A DNA stretch of 64,000 bases from an uncultured Prevotella sp. (GTDB taxonomy: Bacteria; Bacteroidota; Bacteroidia; Bacteroidales; Bacteroidaceae): assembly GCA_944320305.1 (NCBI GenBank), contig CALUGW010000001.1, forward strand, positions 164,219-228,218, written 5' to 3'. Every line of letters starts with the position of its first letter. Position 1 is the stretch's first letter. Shown here piece after piece: positions 50,188 to 58,326 of the stretch. The notes beneath the pieces are model-generated. The model was given only the letters and a program-made list of their open reading frames with translations, had not been told where the DNA came from and did not search any database. Position numbers and translations under genes: made by a program.

Positions 50188-51393
50188 ATGAAGAAATTAT
50201 TGACACTCGCGCTCGCCGCCATGACGGCCGCCGGCGCGACAGCGGCTGAGGAGAAGAAAGACTCCGCCAACGCCAACAAACCGGTGTTCACCACCATCAA
50301 GGCCAATCCCATCACCAGCATCAAGGACCAGAGCCGCAGCGGCACCTGCTGGGCCTATTCCACTCTGTCGTTCTTCGAGAGCGAGATTCTCAAGAAGACA
50401 GGCAAGACATACGACCTTTGCGAGAATTTCGTGGCGGCCAAGACTTATATGGACCGTGCCATTGCCACTGTGCGCACCCATGGCGACATATCATTCTCTC
50501 AGGGCGGCTCGTCTTACGACCCCCTCTACTGTGCTGTAAATTACGGTCTGATACCTGAGGGCATCATGCCTGCCCCCGGAACACCGCAGGGTGACTCGCT
50601 CAACAACTTCGACGAGTTCTTCCGCGGCATGACAGCCTATGTCGAGGCAATAGCCACAAGCAACGCGAAGAAGCTCACCCCGGTGTGGAAGAAAGGCGTG
50701 CAGGGCATCATTGACGCCTATCTTGGCGAGTGCCCCGAAGAGTTCACCTATGAGGGCAAGACCTATACACCGCAGACGTTTGCACAGAGCCTCGGTCTCA
50801 ACTGGGACGACTATGTGAGCATCAGCAGCTTCACCCACCACCCGTTCTGGAAGACGTTCATCGTGGAGGTGCAGGACAACTGGCGCTGGAAGCCCAGCTA
50901 CAACGTGCCCATGGACGACATGATGCGCATCATCGACAACGCCATCAGCGAGGGCTACACCGTGATGTGGGGCGGCGACGTGTCTGAGGACGGTTTCACA
51001 CGCAAGGGGCTCGGCGTGGCCTATGACGCGGAGAAGGTGCGCGACCTCACCGGCAGCGACGCCGCCCGCTGGCTGCGCCTGTCTGCATCTGAGAAGAACA
51101 ACAAGTTTGACTCGCTCGGAGTGAACGCGCCGGAGATTGTGCCCACACAGCAGATGCGCCAGGAGGCTTATGACAACTGGCAGACCACCGACGACCACGG
51201 AATGCACATCTATGGCGTGGCCAAGGACCAGAACGGACGTGAGTACTACATGGTGAAGAACTCATGGGGCGAATATGGCGACTACAAGGGCACATGGTAT
51301 ATGACAAAAGCTTTCGTGGCCTACAAGACCATTGACTTCATGGTGAACAAGAACGCCATACCGGCCGACATCCGCAAGAAGCTCGGCATCTGA
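50188..51393 (+). CDS. Secreted C1 family cysteine peptidase (PepC/bleomycin hydrolase type)
   Basis: A 401-residue papain-like peptidase with a signal peptide (MKKLLTLALAAMTAAGATAA). The nucleophile Cys54 is in QSRSGTCWAYSTLSFFESE. The catalytic His is in HGMHIYGVAKDQ and the Asn in MVKNSWGEYGDYKG, so the triad is intact. The domain matches the bleomycin-hydrolase/aminopeptidase C group, usually cytoplasmic elsewhere, but here it is exported. It may trim peptides in the periplasm or outside the cell. It ends at the terminator 51445-51488. Confidence 0.93.
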   Translation: MKKLLTLALAAMTAAGATAAEEKKDSANANKPVFTTIKANPITSIKDQSRSGTCWAYSTLSFFESEILKKTGKTYDLCENFVAAKTYMDRAIATVRTHGDISFSQGGSSYDPLYCAVNYGLIPEGIMPAPGTPQGDSLNNFDEFFRGMTAYVEAIATSNAKKLTPVWKKGVQGIIDAYLGECPEEFTYEGKTYTPQTFAQSLGLNWDDYVSISSFTHHPFWKTFIVEVQDNWRWKPSYNVPMDDMMRIIDNAISEGYTVMWGGDVSEDGFTRKGLGVAYDAEKVRDLTGSDAARWLRLSASEKNNKFDSLGVNAPEIVPTQQMRQEAYDNWQTTDDHGMHIYGVAKDQNGREYYMVKNSWGEYGDYKGTWYMTKAFVAYKTIDFMVNKNAIPADIRKKLGI

Positions 51394-51444
51394 CAACCAC
51401 GCCGTATGGCGCGGGAAAAGGAAACTGTAAAAAGGCAAAACAAC

Positions 51445-51488
51445 AGGGAGTGCCGGTATCGCATATCAAGTGCGGGCCGGCACTCCCT
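51445..51488 (+). terminator. Terminator of the C1 peptidase gene
   Basis: AGGGAGTGCCGG (51445-51456) and CCGGCACTCCCT (51477-51488) are exact complements around a 20-base loop. The sequence ctttatttt follows. Confidence 0.88.
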
Positions 51489-51579
51489 CTTTATTTTAGA
51501 TTCATATCAAAGGTTCGGTGGTGTGAACGTCCGGGTCTTCGACATATTGTGCGGACTTTGGACAAATTCTTTGGCGCAT

Positions 51580-51798
51580 TCAGTATTCTTTCGCAATCTC
51601 GTCTGATATTTCTTTGAAGAAGTCGTGTTGTAGTATGCGTGTCAGGCGAATGAGCAAGTCCGTGTCTACGGCCTTGCGGTTGAATATGTCGTAGACGTTG
51701 TTGCGCCTACAGCTGAGCTGCTCGGCAAGCCAGTTCACTGTGTGCGCTTTGGGGTGCCTGTCGAATTCCGCCTTTATCATTTTTCCAATGTGAATCAT
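51580..51798 (-). CDS. Small HTH (XRE-like) regulator
   Basis: A 72-residue protein, MIHIGKMIKAEFDRHPKAHTV, followed by a helix-turn-helix (VNWLAEQLSCRRNNVYDIFNRKAVDTDLLIRLTRIL). It resembles the short XRE-type DNA-binding proteins common in Bacteroidales. The recognition helix should lie near NNVYDIF. Its promoter (52125-52118) predicts a leader of about 310 bases, within which nested inverted repeats occur. The target genes are unknown. Confidence 0.78.
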   Translation of the reverse strand: MIHIGKMIKAEFDRHPKAHTVNWLAEQLSCRRNNVYDIFNRKAVDTDLLIRLTRILQHDFFKEISDEIAKEY

Positions 51799-52117
51799 AC
51801 TTCCGTGTGTTGTTGGTTCTGTAAAGCCGCCCGCCCCCTTGCGGCAACACTGATGCAGGCATGAAAAAAGCGCAGGACGATGTTCAGTTTATCTTATCCG
51901 AGGCATCGCCAAACGCCCTTCCTGAAATAAACAGTCCACTCCCACGCCTTGATCGAATATCGATATTCCCTTGCCGGGAGTGGATATACGACAAGCCGAG
52001 GCGTCTTGTGACTGCTCTCTCCTTCAGGAAAATTTTGGCGAATTTCGGATAAAGGAAAAAGCAAAAACGCTTCTTTTCTATCATGTCTCGGACGGCCACC
52101 TAGGCGGTCGTCCGCTG
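51799..52117 (-). other. Long structured 5' leader of the small HTH gene
   Basis: This stretch lies between the minus-strand promoter at 52118-52125 and the ATG at 51798. It contains CCACTCCC (51936-51943) paired with GGGAGTGG (51976-51983) and, inside it, the perfect 14-base palindrome GAATATCGATATTC (51955-51968). Near the promoter GGACG and CGTCC segments form another hairpin. I see no convincing coding frame. A 71-residue open frame at 52099-51884 has no recognisable features. Confidence 0.5.
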
Positions 52118-52125
52118 CAAAGATA
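52118..52125 (-). promoter_or_regulatory. -7 promoter element upstream of the HTH gene leader
   Basis: TATCTTTG on the minus strand fits the -7 consensus. The next minus-strand gene starts about 320 bases further on. Confidence 0.45.
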
Positions 52126-52269
52126 CGCATAATATCTGATTTTGAGAGCGTCAAGGCCGATGTTTTTGTGCCCGATGTAATGTTTTGTTGGTCATTATGT
52201 ATCATTATCTGTGCCGTTGTGTATTGTTGTTGCTTGCGTTTGCGCGCGTGTGGCAAATGAAATATGTGT

Positions 52270-52277
52270 TACCTTTG
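52270..52277 (+). promoter_or_regulatory. -7 promoter element of the acidic protein/LRR gene group
   Basis: TACCTTTG on the plus strand, 39 bases before the ATG at 52317. No -33 TTG at 19-21 bases. Confidence 0.5.
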
Positions 52278-52316
52278 TGGGTGATAACGATATGTTGAAT
52301 TTAAACTTAAACACGT

Positions 52317-52574
52317 ATGCAAGAAGATTTACGAAAAGTGATGTTCCAGCCGGGATATTGCAATGGGTTTGATCCGGATTGGACAGAAGAGGAACGGCAA
52401 GAAGAGTATGAACGCACCCGCCGGCGCGAGGGTTGCTTCCACAAGTGGGTGGAAGAGCAGGACATCTGTCCGCAGACGGGAAACCCTTACACAAAAACGC
52501 TTGCCCTTGTTGAGGACGCCGATACGGGGCAGATGTACAAAGTTGAACCTGAGTTGATAACATTTGTAAAATAG
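52317..52574 (+). CDS. Unknown 85-residue acidic protein
   Basis: The protein starts MQEDLRKVMFQPGYCNGFDPD and is rich in Glu and Arg. It has three cysteines (C15, C40 and C50). I recognise no domain. It lies seven bases before the BspA-like gene and behind a -7 box, so it heads that transcription unit. It has no signal peptide. The ATG and spacing support translation, but the function is unknown. Confidence 0.6.
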   Translation: MQEDLRKVMFQPGYCNGFDPDWTEEERQEEYERTRRREGCFHKWVEEQDICPQTGNPYTKTLALVEDADTGQMYKVEPELITFVK

Positions 52575-52581
52575 AACAGAC

Positions 52582-53975
52582 ATGAAGATTTTTTCAAAAC
52601 ATTTTGCGGTGCTGGCGCTTTCGTTGCTGGCTTTCGACTATGCTGAGGCATATGATTTTGAGATAGAGGGCGTTAACTACAACATCATTTCGATGGAGGA
52701 TAAGACTGTGGAGGTGGCGGCGGGCCAGCAAATGAGTCCAATCAGTGTGACCATACCAGAATTTGTTGTTTACAGAGCGAATATATATAAAGTGGTATCA
52801 ATTGGTGATAATGCGTTCAAAGTCACCTACGGTTTGCATCATATAACAATTCCAAACAGTGTGAAATCAATTGGCAAATATGCATTTTTGAGACCCCTCT
52901 TGAGGATATAGACATTCCAGACAGCGTGCTTTCAATCGGTGAGTCTGCTTTCGAAGGCTGTCTGCTTGAGTCTGTTGACATTCCAAACAGTGTGATTTAT
53001 TTAGGAACTGGTGCATTCAGTGGCTGTGAATCATTGAAATCCGTGTCTATCTCCAGCAGCTTGACATCAATTAATGGTGCAACATTCTATGATTGTAAGT
53101 CCTTGACGTCAGTCGATATTCCTGTTGGTGTGACGTCAATTGGAAATTCAGCATTCAGTGGTTGTAGTTCTCTTACTTCTGTAACAATTCCAGATGGTGT
53201 AAAGACGATTGAAAGAACTGCATTCTCTAATTGTAGTTCTCTTACTTCTGTAACAATCCCTGGTAGTGTAAAAACAATTGGAGGTGGCTTATTTGGTGAT
53301 GGTGCATTTAGTGATTGTAGTTCCCTCGTTTCAGTAACAATCTCAGACGGTGTAATGACAATTGAAGAAAATGCATTCAGAAGATGCAGTTCTCTTACTT
53401 CGGTAACAATTCCAGGCAGTGTAAAGACAATAGAAGATTGTGCATTTGATGATTGCAGTTCTCTTACTTCAGTAACAATCCAAGACGGCGTAACGGAGAT
53501 TTGGAATTATGCATTCAGAGGATGCAGCTCTCTTGACTCAGTAATAGTTCCTGAGAGTGTGACGCTGATTGGATCTGATGCGTTCTCATGTAAAAAAATT
53601 TATATGTGTTGTCAGATTCCGCCACTATCCGATGAATGGACTGATAGTATATATGAGAGCACGATTGTGTATGTGCCGTGTGGAACGCTTGACGCTTATA
53701 AGTCTGCTGAAGGATGGAAAGAGTTCCGAAACATACGGGAATGGGACGCTACGACCGGCGTAGAGATGCCTACGATAAGTGATGATGACGTCACTGTTGA
53801 GGCTGACGGCAGGCAGATAACGGTAAAGACCGACGGACGGAATGTGCGCGTGAGGGTGTACAGCGCCGGCGGGTCTATGGTCTATGACGGTGGCGAGGGA
53901 ACATTCAGTGTTCCGGCACAAGGGCTCTATATTGTCCGTGCGGGCAACCATACGGAGAAACTGCTTGTGAAATAA
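52582..53975 (+). pseudogene. BspA-like leucine-rich repeat surface protein with one frameshift
   Basis: The first frame (52582-52911) encodes a signal peptide (KHFAVLALSLLAFDYAEA) and the N-terminal block YDFEIEGVNYNIISMEDK plus the first LRR. The second (52926-53975) encodes about ten more LRRs of 23 residues, then the post-repeat segment VYVPCGTLDAYKSAEGWKEF and a C-terminal domain (VYSAGGSMVYDGGEGTFSVP) resembling type IX sorting signals. Adding one T to the five-T run at 52885-52889 fuses the frames into YAFFETPLEDIDIPDSV. So either the gene has a single-base mutation, the tract is phase-variable, or there is a sequencing error. If intact it would be secreted to the surface. Confidence 0.85.
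53155..53560 (+). repeat. 69-bp tandem coding repeats in the LRR gene
   Basis: The segment around TGTAGTTCTCTTACTTC recurs at 53163, 53232, 53316, 53385, 53454 and 53523. Most intervals are 69 bases (23 codons). One is 84 bases because of a five-residue insertion. Near-identical repeats at DNA level allow copy-number change by recombination. Confidence 0.9.
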
Positions 53976-53988
53976 CAACGAATAGCTG

Positions 53989-54411
53989 ATGGCAAATCTT
54001 TCTGACGAAGACCGGCTGATGTTCAGCCGCTTCATGGAATGGTTCAACGGGCTGAAGAACGACAAGGGCAACGGCAGCTTTAACTTTAAGGATAAGGTGT
54101 TTCAGGCTTTTCTGAATGCCAATGGTGTGAAGTTGTTGTTTCGTAAAAATGTTCCCAAGACGTTGCGTGGAGCGAATGTGGTGGCTTATAATCCACAACA
54201 ATCTGCCGTTTACAATCTGGCAAGACACATCAGGAATGCGTTTGCCCATTCGATGATTGAGAAAAAGAAAGGGTGCTTCGTCATGCGTGATATTAAGAAG
54301 CAGAAAGGTCAGGCAGTGATTGTGACGATGCGTGGCAAGATTGCAGAAGATGTCATGCCGGATCTGCTCTCAGCAATACAAGCTAACAGGAAGGTTAAAA
54401 ATAAAAAATGA
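53989..54411 (+). CDS. HEPN-like protein, possible RNase or toxin component
   Basis: A 140-residue soluble protein with helical N-terminus (MANLSDEDRLMFSRFMEWFNGL). The block NLARHIRNAFAHSMIEKK carries R82-x4-H87 (RNAFAH), the Rx4-6H motif of HEPN domains, several of which are RNases in toxin-antitoxin or abortive infection systems. A beta-rich C-terminus follows. No minimal nucleotidyltransferase antitoxin is seen beside it. It starts 13 bases after the LRR gene and ends at the bidirectional terminator, so it may be co-transcribed with the LRR gene. The assignment rests on the motif only. Confidence 0.6.
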   Translation: MANLSDEDRLMFSRFMEWFNGLKNDKGNGSFNFKDKVFQAFLNANGVKLLFRKNVPKTLRGANVVAYNPQQSAVYNLARHIRNAFAHSMIEKKKGCFVMRDIKKQKGQAVIVTMRGKIAEDVMPDLLSAIQANRKVKNKK

Positions 54412-54439
54412 GGTTGTCTTCAGGAGCCAATATAGAATC

Positions 54440-54483
54440 AAAAGGCCGGGAACGTTTGCTTTTACTCGCGTTCCCGGCCTTTT
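54440..54483. terminator. Bidirectional terminator between HEPN-like and MFS genes
   Basis: AAAAGGCCGGGAACG (54440-54454) and its exact complement (54469-54483) form a 15-bp stem with A and T runs on both sides, between two convergent genes. Confidence 0.92.
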
Positions 54484-54513
54484 AATACAGTTTTCTTTGG
54501 TTTTGCAATTGGC

Positions 54514-55884
54514 TTATTTCTTGATGTTGGCCTCTTCGAGTCCGTAGCCGTACTTCTTGTCGGCGGCCTTGAGCAGGAAGGCGGTGACGAGCGAGAGCAC
54601 GGCGATGGCGGTGAAGACGCACATGGGCAGGGTGTAGTCATAGACGTTTGTAACCACGCCGTCGGCGGAGGTCTGTTGGCCTGTGACGCACCATGTGTCG
54701 AGAATGTAGCCAATCAGGGCCGGCACTCCCCAGAGTCCTATGTTCTGGATGAAGAATATCAGAGAGTAGGCCGTGCCGAGCTGCTTGACGGGGAATATCT
54801 TTGCCACGCTGGGCCACATGGCCGAGGGCACGAGCGAGAAGGCAATGCCGAGCACAATCATCAGCGCGATGGCCACCCACGGGGCGTGGATGAAGGGCAA
54901 GGCGTAGATGCAGTGGACGCAGATGAGCATCAGTGCGCCGAGCACCATGATGGAGGCGGCGCGCCCTTGCTTATCAATCATTCCGCCGAAGACGGGCGTG
55001 AGGAACAGTGCGCCGAGGGCGGGCAGTCCGGCAAAGGTGCCGGCGATGGTCTCGCTCACGCCGTATTTCGTGACCATAAGCTCGGTGGCGAACTTCTGGA
55101 ACGGGAACACGCACGAGTAGAACAGCACGCAGAGCACGGCTATGAGCCAGAAGCCGGGATTGCTGACCACGGCCACCACATCGCGGAACGAGAACTTGTC
55201 TTCTGCCGACGACTCGGCGGAGATTCTGACCTGGCGGTCGAGCTTGCGGTCCATGAAGGTGAAAGCGAGGAACGAGACGAAGCCGCCCAGCAGCAGGATG
55301 GCGCCGATGAACAGCGGCGTGTCAAGGTTCCAGGCGCGGGCCACGGGGATGGCCACGGCGTAGGCCACCTGAGAGCCGATGCGGGCCAGTGCCACCTGCA
55401 CGCCCATGGCGAGGGCTAGCTCCTTGCCGCAGAACCACTTGGCGATGATCTTGCTGACGGTGATGCCCGCCACCTCGGCGCCGACGCCGAAGACGGAGTA
55501 GCCGGCAGAGGCCATGAGCACGTCGAGCTTGTAGCCGAAGAGCATCTCGCTGGTGCCGCCGTAGGCGGTTATGGCGACGTATTCGGCAGCCGTGCCGCCC
55601 ACCATGAGCACGGTGGCGAGGATGCCGGTGAAGCGTATGCCGAAGCGGTCGAGGATTAGTCCGCCCCAGATGAGCATGAGCAGGAACACGTTGAGGAAGC
55701 TGTAGGCTCCGGTGAACATTCCGAACTCGCTGCTCGTCCAGCGGAGCTGACCTTCGAGCATACTCTTGAGCGGGGCCATGACATCGTTGACGTAGTAGGC
55801 GGCCATCATCGTGAAAGCCACGATGAACAGAGCCGACCAGCGTGCCCAAGCCTTGTCGTTGAGCCTGATTTGTGATGTTGTCAT
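54514..55884 (-). CDS. Major facilitator superfamily transporter
   Basis: A 456-residue polytopic inner-membrane protein with about 12 hydrophobic segments. The intracellular loop 2-3 signature reads WGGLILDRFGIRFTGILATVL. Related sequence in the second half is FGGMIDKQGRAASIMVLGAL. Substrate cannot be read. The family resemblance is to the MFS group that carries sugars or organic anions. It lies immediately upstream (in transcription sense) of the S9 peptidase gene's 3' side with a 64-base gap, and the two may be separate units. Confidence 0.9.
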   Translation of the reverse strand: MTTSQIRLNDKAWARWSALFIVAFTMMAAYYVNDVMAPLKSMLEGQLRWTSSEFGMFTGAYSFLNVFLLMLIWGGLILDRFGIRFTGILATVLMVGGTAAEYVAITAYGGTSEMLFGYKLDVLMASAGYSVFGVGAEVAGITVSKIIAKWFCGKELALAMGVQVALARIGSQVAYAVAIPVARAWNLDTPLFIGAILLLGGFVSFLAFTFMDRKLDRQVRISAESSAEDKFSFRDVVAVVSNPGFWLIAVLCVLFYSCVFPFQKFATELMVTKYGVSETIAGTFAGLPALGALFLTPVFGGMIDKQGRAASIMVLGALMLICVHCIYALPFIHAPWVAIALMIVLGIAFSLVPSAMWPSVAKIFPVKQLGTAYSLIFFIQNIGLWGVPALIGYILDTWCVTGQQTSADGVVTNVYDYTLPMCVFTAIAVLSLVTAFLLKAADKKYGYGLEEANIKK

Positions 55885-55948
55885 TGTTTGTATGTTTTTT
55901 GTTGTATGTTAAAGATATGTGGAGCTTTTGCCTTTATGCTCCGGCTTC

Positions 55949-58117
55949 TTATTTCTTGAGCCAGCGGTCGAGCCAGCCGAAGAACGTTCGCTGCCACAGC
56001 ACGCCATTCTGAGGCTTGAGCACCCAGTGGTTCTCGTTGGGGAAGATGAGAAGCTCGGCTGGTATGCCGCGCATCCGTGCGGCGTTGAACGCGCCCATGC
56101 CCTGATTATAGTTTATGCGGTAGTCTTTCTCGCCGTGGATGCACAGTATCGGGGTGTCCCACCGGTCGACGAACTTGTGTGGCGAGTTGTCGTATGTATT
56201 CCGGGCGTTGGCCGGCAGCGGCTTGTTCCAATAAGCGCTCTCATACTCCCAGTTGCTGAACCACGCTTCCTCGGTGTCGGTGTACATCGACTCGAGGTTG
56301 AAGGCGCCATCGTGGGCGATGAAGCACTTGAAACGTTTGTCGTGATGGCCGGCCAGCCAGTAGACGCTGAAGCCGCCGAAACTGGCACCCACGGCACCGA
56401 GACGGTCTTTGTCTACGAAGGGCAGGTTCTGGGTGGCGTCATCTATGGCGGAGAGGTAGTCGCTCATGCAGAGTCCGGTCCAGTCGCCGCTGACGGCTTC
56501 GTTCCACGCCGAGCCGAAGCCGGGTAGTCCGCGCCTGTTGGGCGCCACTATCACATAACCGTTGGCCGCCATTATCTGGAAGTTCCAGCGGTAGCTCCAC
56601 GACTGGCTCACGGGTGTTTGCGGCCCGCCCTCGCAGAAGAGCAGGGTGGGGTACTTCTTGCTCGGGTCGAAGTCTGAAGGCAGTATGATCCAGCAAAGCA
56701 TATTCTTGCCGTCGGTGGTCTTGACCCAGCGCTGTTGTACCTTGCCAAGCGAGAGTTGGTCGAGAATGTGTTTGTTCTCGAATGTCAGCTGATCCACTTT
56801 GGTTTTGTCTGCATTCTTTCCCGGATCTATTACGAAAATGTCTGTCGGTGCAGACAGGCTCTGGCGCAAGGCTATGAGCTTCTTGCCGTCGTTGGCGGGC
56901 GAGAGCGCAACGTAGTCTGCCCATTCGTTGGTGATTTGTCTTACTTCGCCGTTGAGGTTTGTTTGCCAGACGCTGACGCAGCCGTGCCACACGCCGGTGA
57001 ACGACAGGCTCCGTGAGTCTGCCTCCCAGCAGAAAACGTCAACATTGGAGTCGAAACTCTCGGTGACATATCGCTTGGTGCCGGTGGCGATGTCGTAGAC
57101 GCAGAGGCGGTTGCGGTCGGCCTCATAGCCGTCGCGCGCCATGCTCTGCCACGCAATATATTTGCCGTCGGGCGAGAATTGCGGGTTTGTGTCATAGCCG
57201 GGATTGTTTTTGAGGTTCTCCGCGTTGTTCACGCTTTGCTCTTTCATTGAGCGCGTCGGGTCGGTGGCCACTGGTTTGTAGCTATCGGGCTTGCAGAGGC
57301 TTGCGGTCTGTTTGGTCTCGATGCTGTAAAGGTAGATGTCTGCGTCTGTAGAGGTGGCATACTGCACTCCGGTCTTCTTGCGGCTTGTATAGGCTATTGT
57401 CTTCGAGTCGGGGCTCCAGGCGAGCTGCTCTATGCCGCCGAACGGTGCCATAGGGCATTCGTAAGGCTCGCCTTTCATGATGTCCTCGCCTTCGGTGATG
57501 CCACTGGCGGTTACATCGGCCACAAATGGGTGGGGAATGCTTTCTACGTAGTGGTCCCAGTGGCGGTAGTTGAGGTCGGTGACAAGACGGCCTGTGGCGA
57601 GCGGAAGATCGACCGGATTCTTCTTGATAATGTCGTTATAGGGTATTGACTTTATGAGTATCACCTTTGTGCCGTCGGGTGAGAACTTGAAGCCCTCAAT
57701 GGGAGTTGCGGATTTTGTCAGTTGCGTCCGCTCGCTGCCGTCGGCGTTCATGACCCATATCTGGCCGTCTCTGAGGTAGGCTATGCGCCGCCCGCCATTG
57801 ATCCAAGCCGGGTCTGTCTCGTTGGCGGCGTCGGTGGTCAGCTGTCGGTTGTCTTTGCCGTTGGAACTGATGACGCAGATGACTTGGTGACCTTTGTTCT
57901 CTTTCACGCTGTAATATCCCACCTGATAGGCTATCTGCTTGCCGTCGGGTGAGGCAGTGGCAGTGGCGATGCGGCCCATGGCCCATAGTGTCTCAGGGGT
58001 CATGTGCTTGCTTTCGAGGTTGATGTTGTTCTTGCCAATCATGTTTGTGGCTGGAGTTTGTGCGCAGGCATTTGATGCAATCAGCGCAGCTGTTACTATT
58101 GTTAGAAGCTTTTTCAT
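55949..58117 (-). CDS. Exported S9 family prolyl oligopeptidase/DPP-IV-like peptidase
   Basis: A 722-residue serine peptidase with a signal peptide (MKKLLTIVTAALIASNACA, cleavage before QTP). An N-terminal beta-propeller with repeated TATASPDGKQIAYQ-like WD blades is followed by an alpha/beta-hydrolase domain. The nucleophile is in GASFGGFSVYWLAG. The Asp is in IHGEKDYRINYNQGM and the His in FPNENHWVL, so the triad is intact. It probably cleaves dipeptides or acylated residues from peptides in the periplasm. Its own promoter is not clear. Confidence 0.93.
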   Translation of the reverse strand: MKKLLTIVTAALIASNACAQTPATNMIGKNNINLESKHMTPETLWAMGRIATATASPDGKQIAYQVGYYSVKENKGHQVICVISSNGKDNRQLTTDAANETDPAWINGGRRIAYLRDGQIWVMNADGSERTQLTKSATPIEGFKFSPDGTKVILIKSIPYNDIIKKNPVDLPLATGRLVTDLNYRHWDHYVESIPHPFVADVTASGITEGEDIMKGEPYECPMAPFGGIEQLAWSPDSKTIAYTSRKKTGVQYATSTDADIYLYSIETKQTASLCKPDSYKPVATDPTRSMKEQSVNNAENLKNNPGYDTNPQFSPDGKYIAWQSMARDGYEADRNRLCVYDIATGTKRYVTESFDSNVDVFCWEADSRSLSFTGVWHGCVSVWQTNLNGEVRQITNEWADYVALSPANDGKKLIALRQSLSAPTDIFVIDPGKNADKTKVDQLTFENKHILDQLSLGKVQQRWVKTTDGKNMLCWIILPSDFDPSKKYPTLLFCEGGPQTPVSQSWSYRWNFQIMAANGYVIVAPNRRGLPGFGSAWNEAVSGDWTGLCMSDYLSAIDDATQNLPFVDKDRLGAVGASFGGFSVYWLAGHHDKRFKCFIAHDGAFNLESMYTDTEEAWFSNWEYESAYWNKPLPANARNTYDNSPHKFVDRWDTPILCIHGEKDYRINYNQGMGAFNAARMRGIPAELLIFPNENHWVLKPQNGVLWQRTFFGWLDRWLKK

Positions 58118-58185
58118 TGGTTTTAATTTTGTCTTATGTGGTGTTGCGGGGTGTAGTCCGTTTTGCTCTCAAACGTAAAATAATT

Positions 58186-58245
58186 ATGGGAGCCGACAGA
58201 CAGAGTGTTGTGCTTGTCGCACAGTATCTGTCTGTCGGCTCCCAT
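58186..58245 (-). terminator. Terminator of the pyrG-yidC operon
   Basis: ATGGGAGCCGACAGACAGA (58186-58204) and its exact complement (58227-58245) form a 19-bp stem. On the minus strand it is followed by aattatttta. It begins 82 bases after the yidC stop. Confidence 0.88.
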
Positions 58246-58326
58246 TTGTTCATTGTGAAGATTCTGCTTCTGGCATTTTAAAGATGTAGAACTTTCATTT
58301 GTAGCTTTTCGGTCAATAAATGGAAG

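Noticed and set aside
52885-52889. Programmed ribosomal frameshifting in the LRR gene
   Set aside because: There is no typical slippery heptamer with a downstream pseudoknot. A one-base change in a T tract is simpler.
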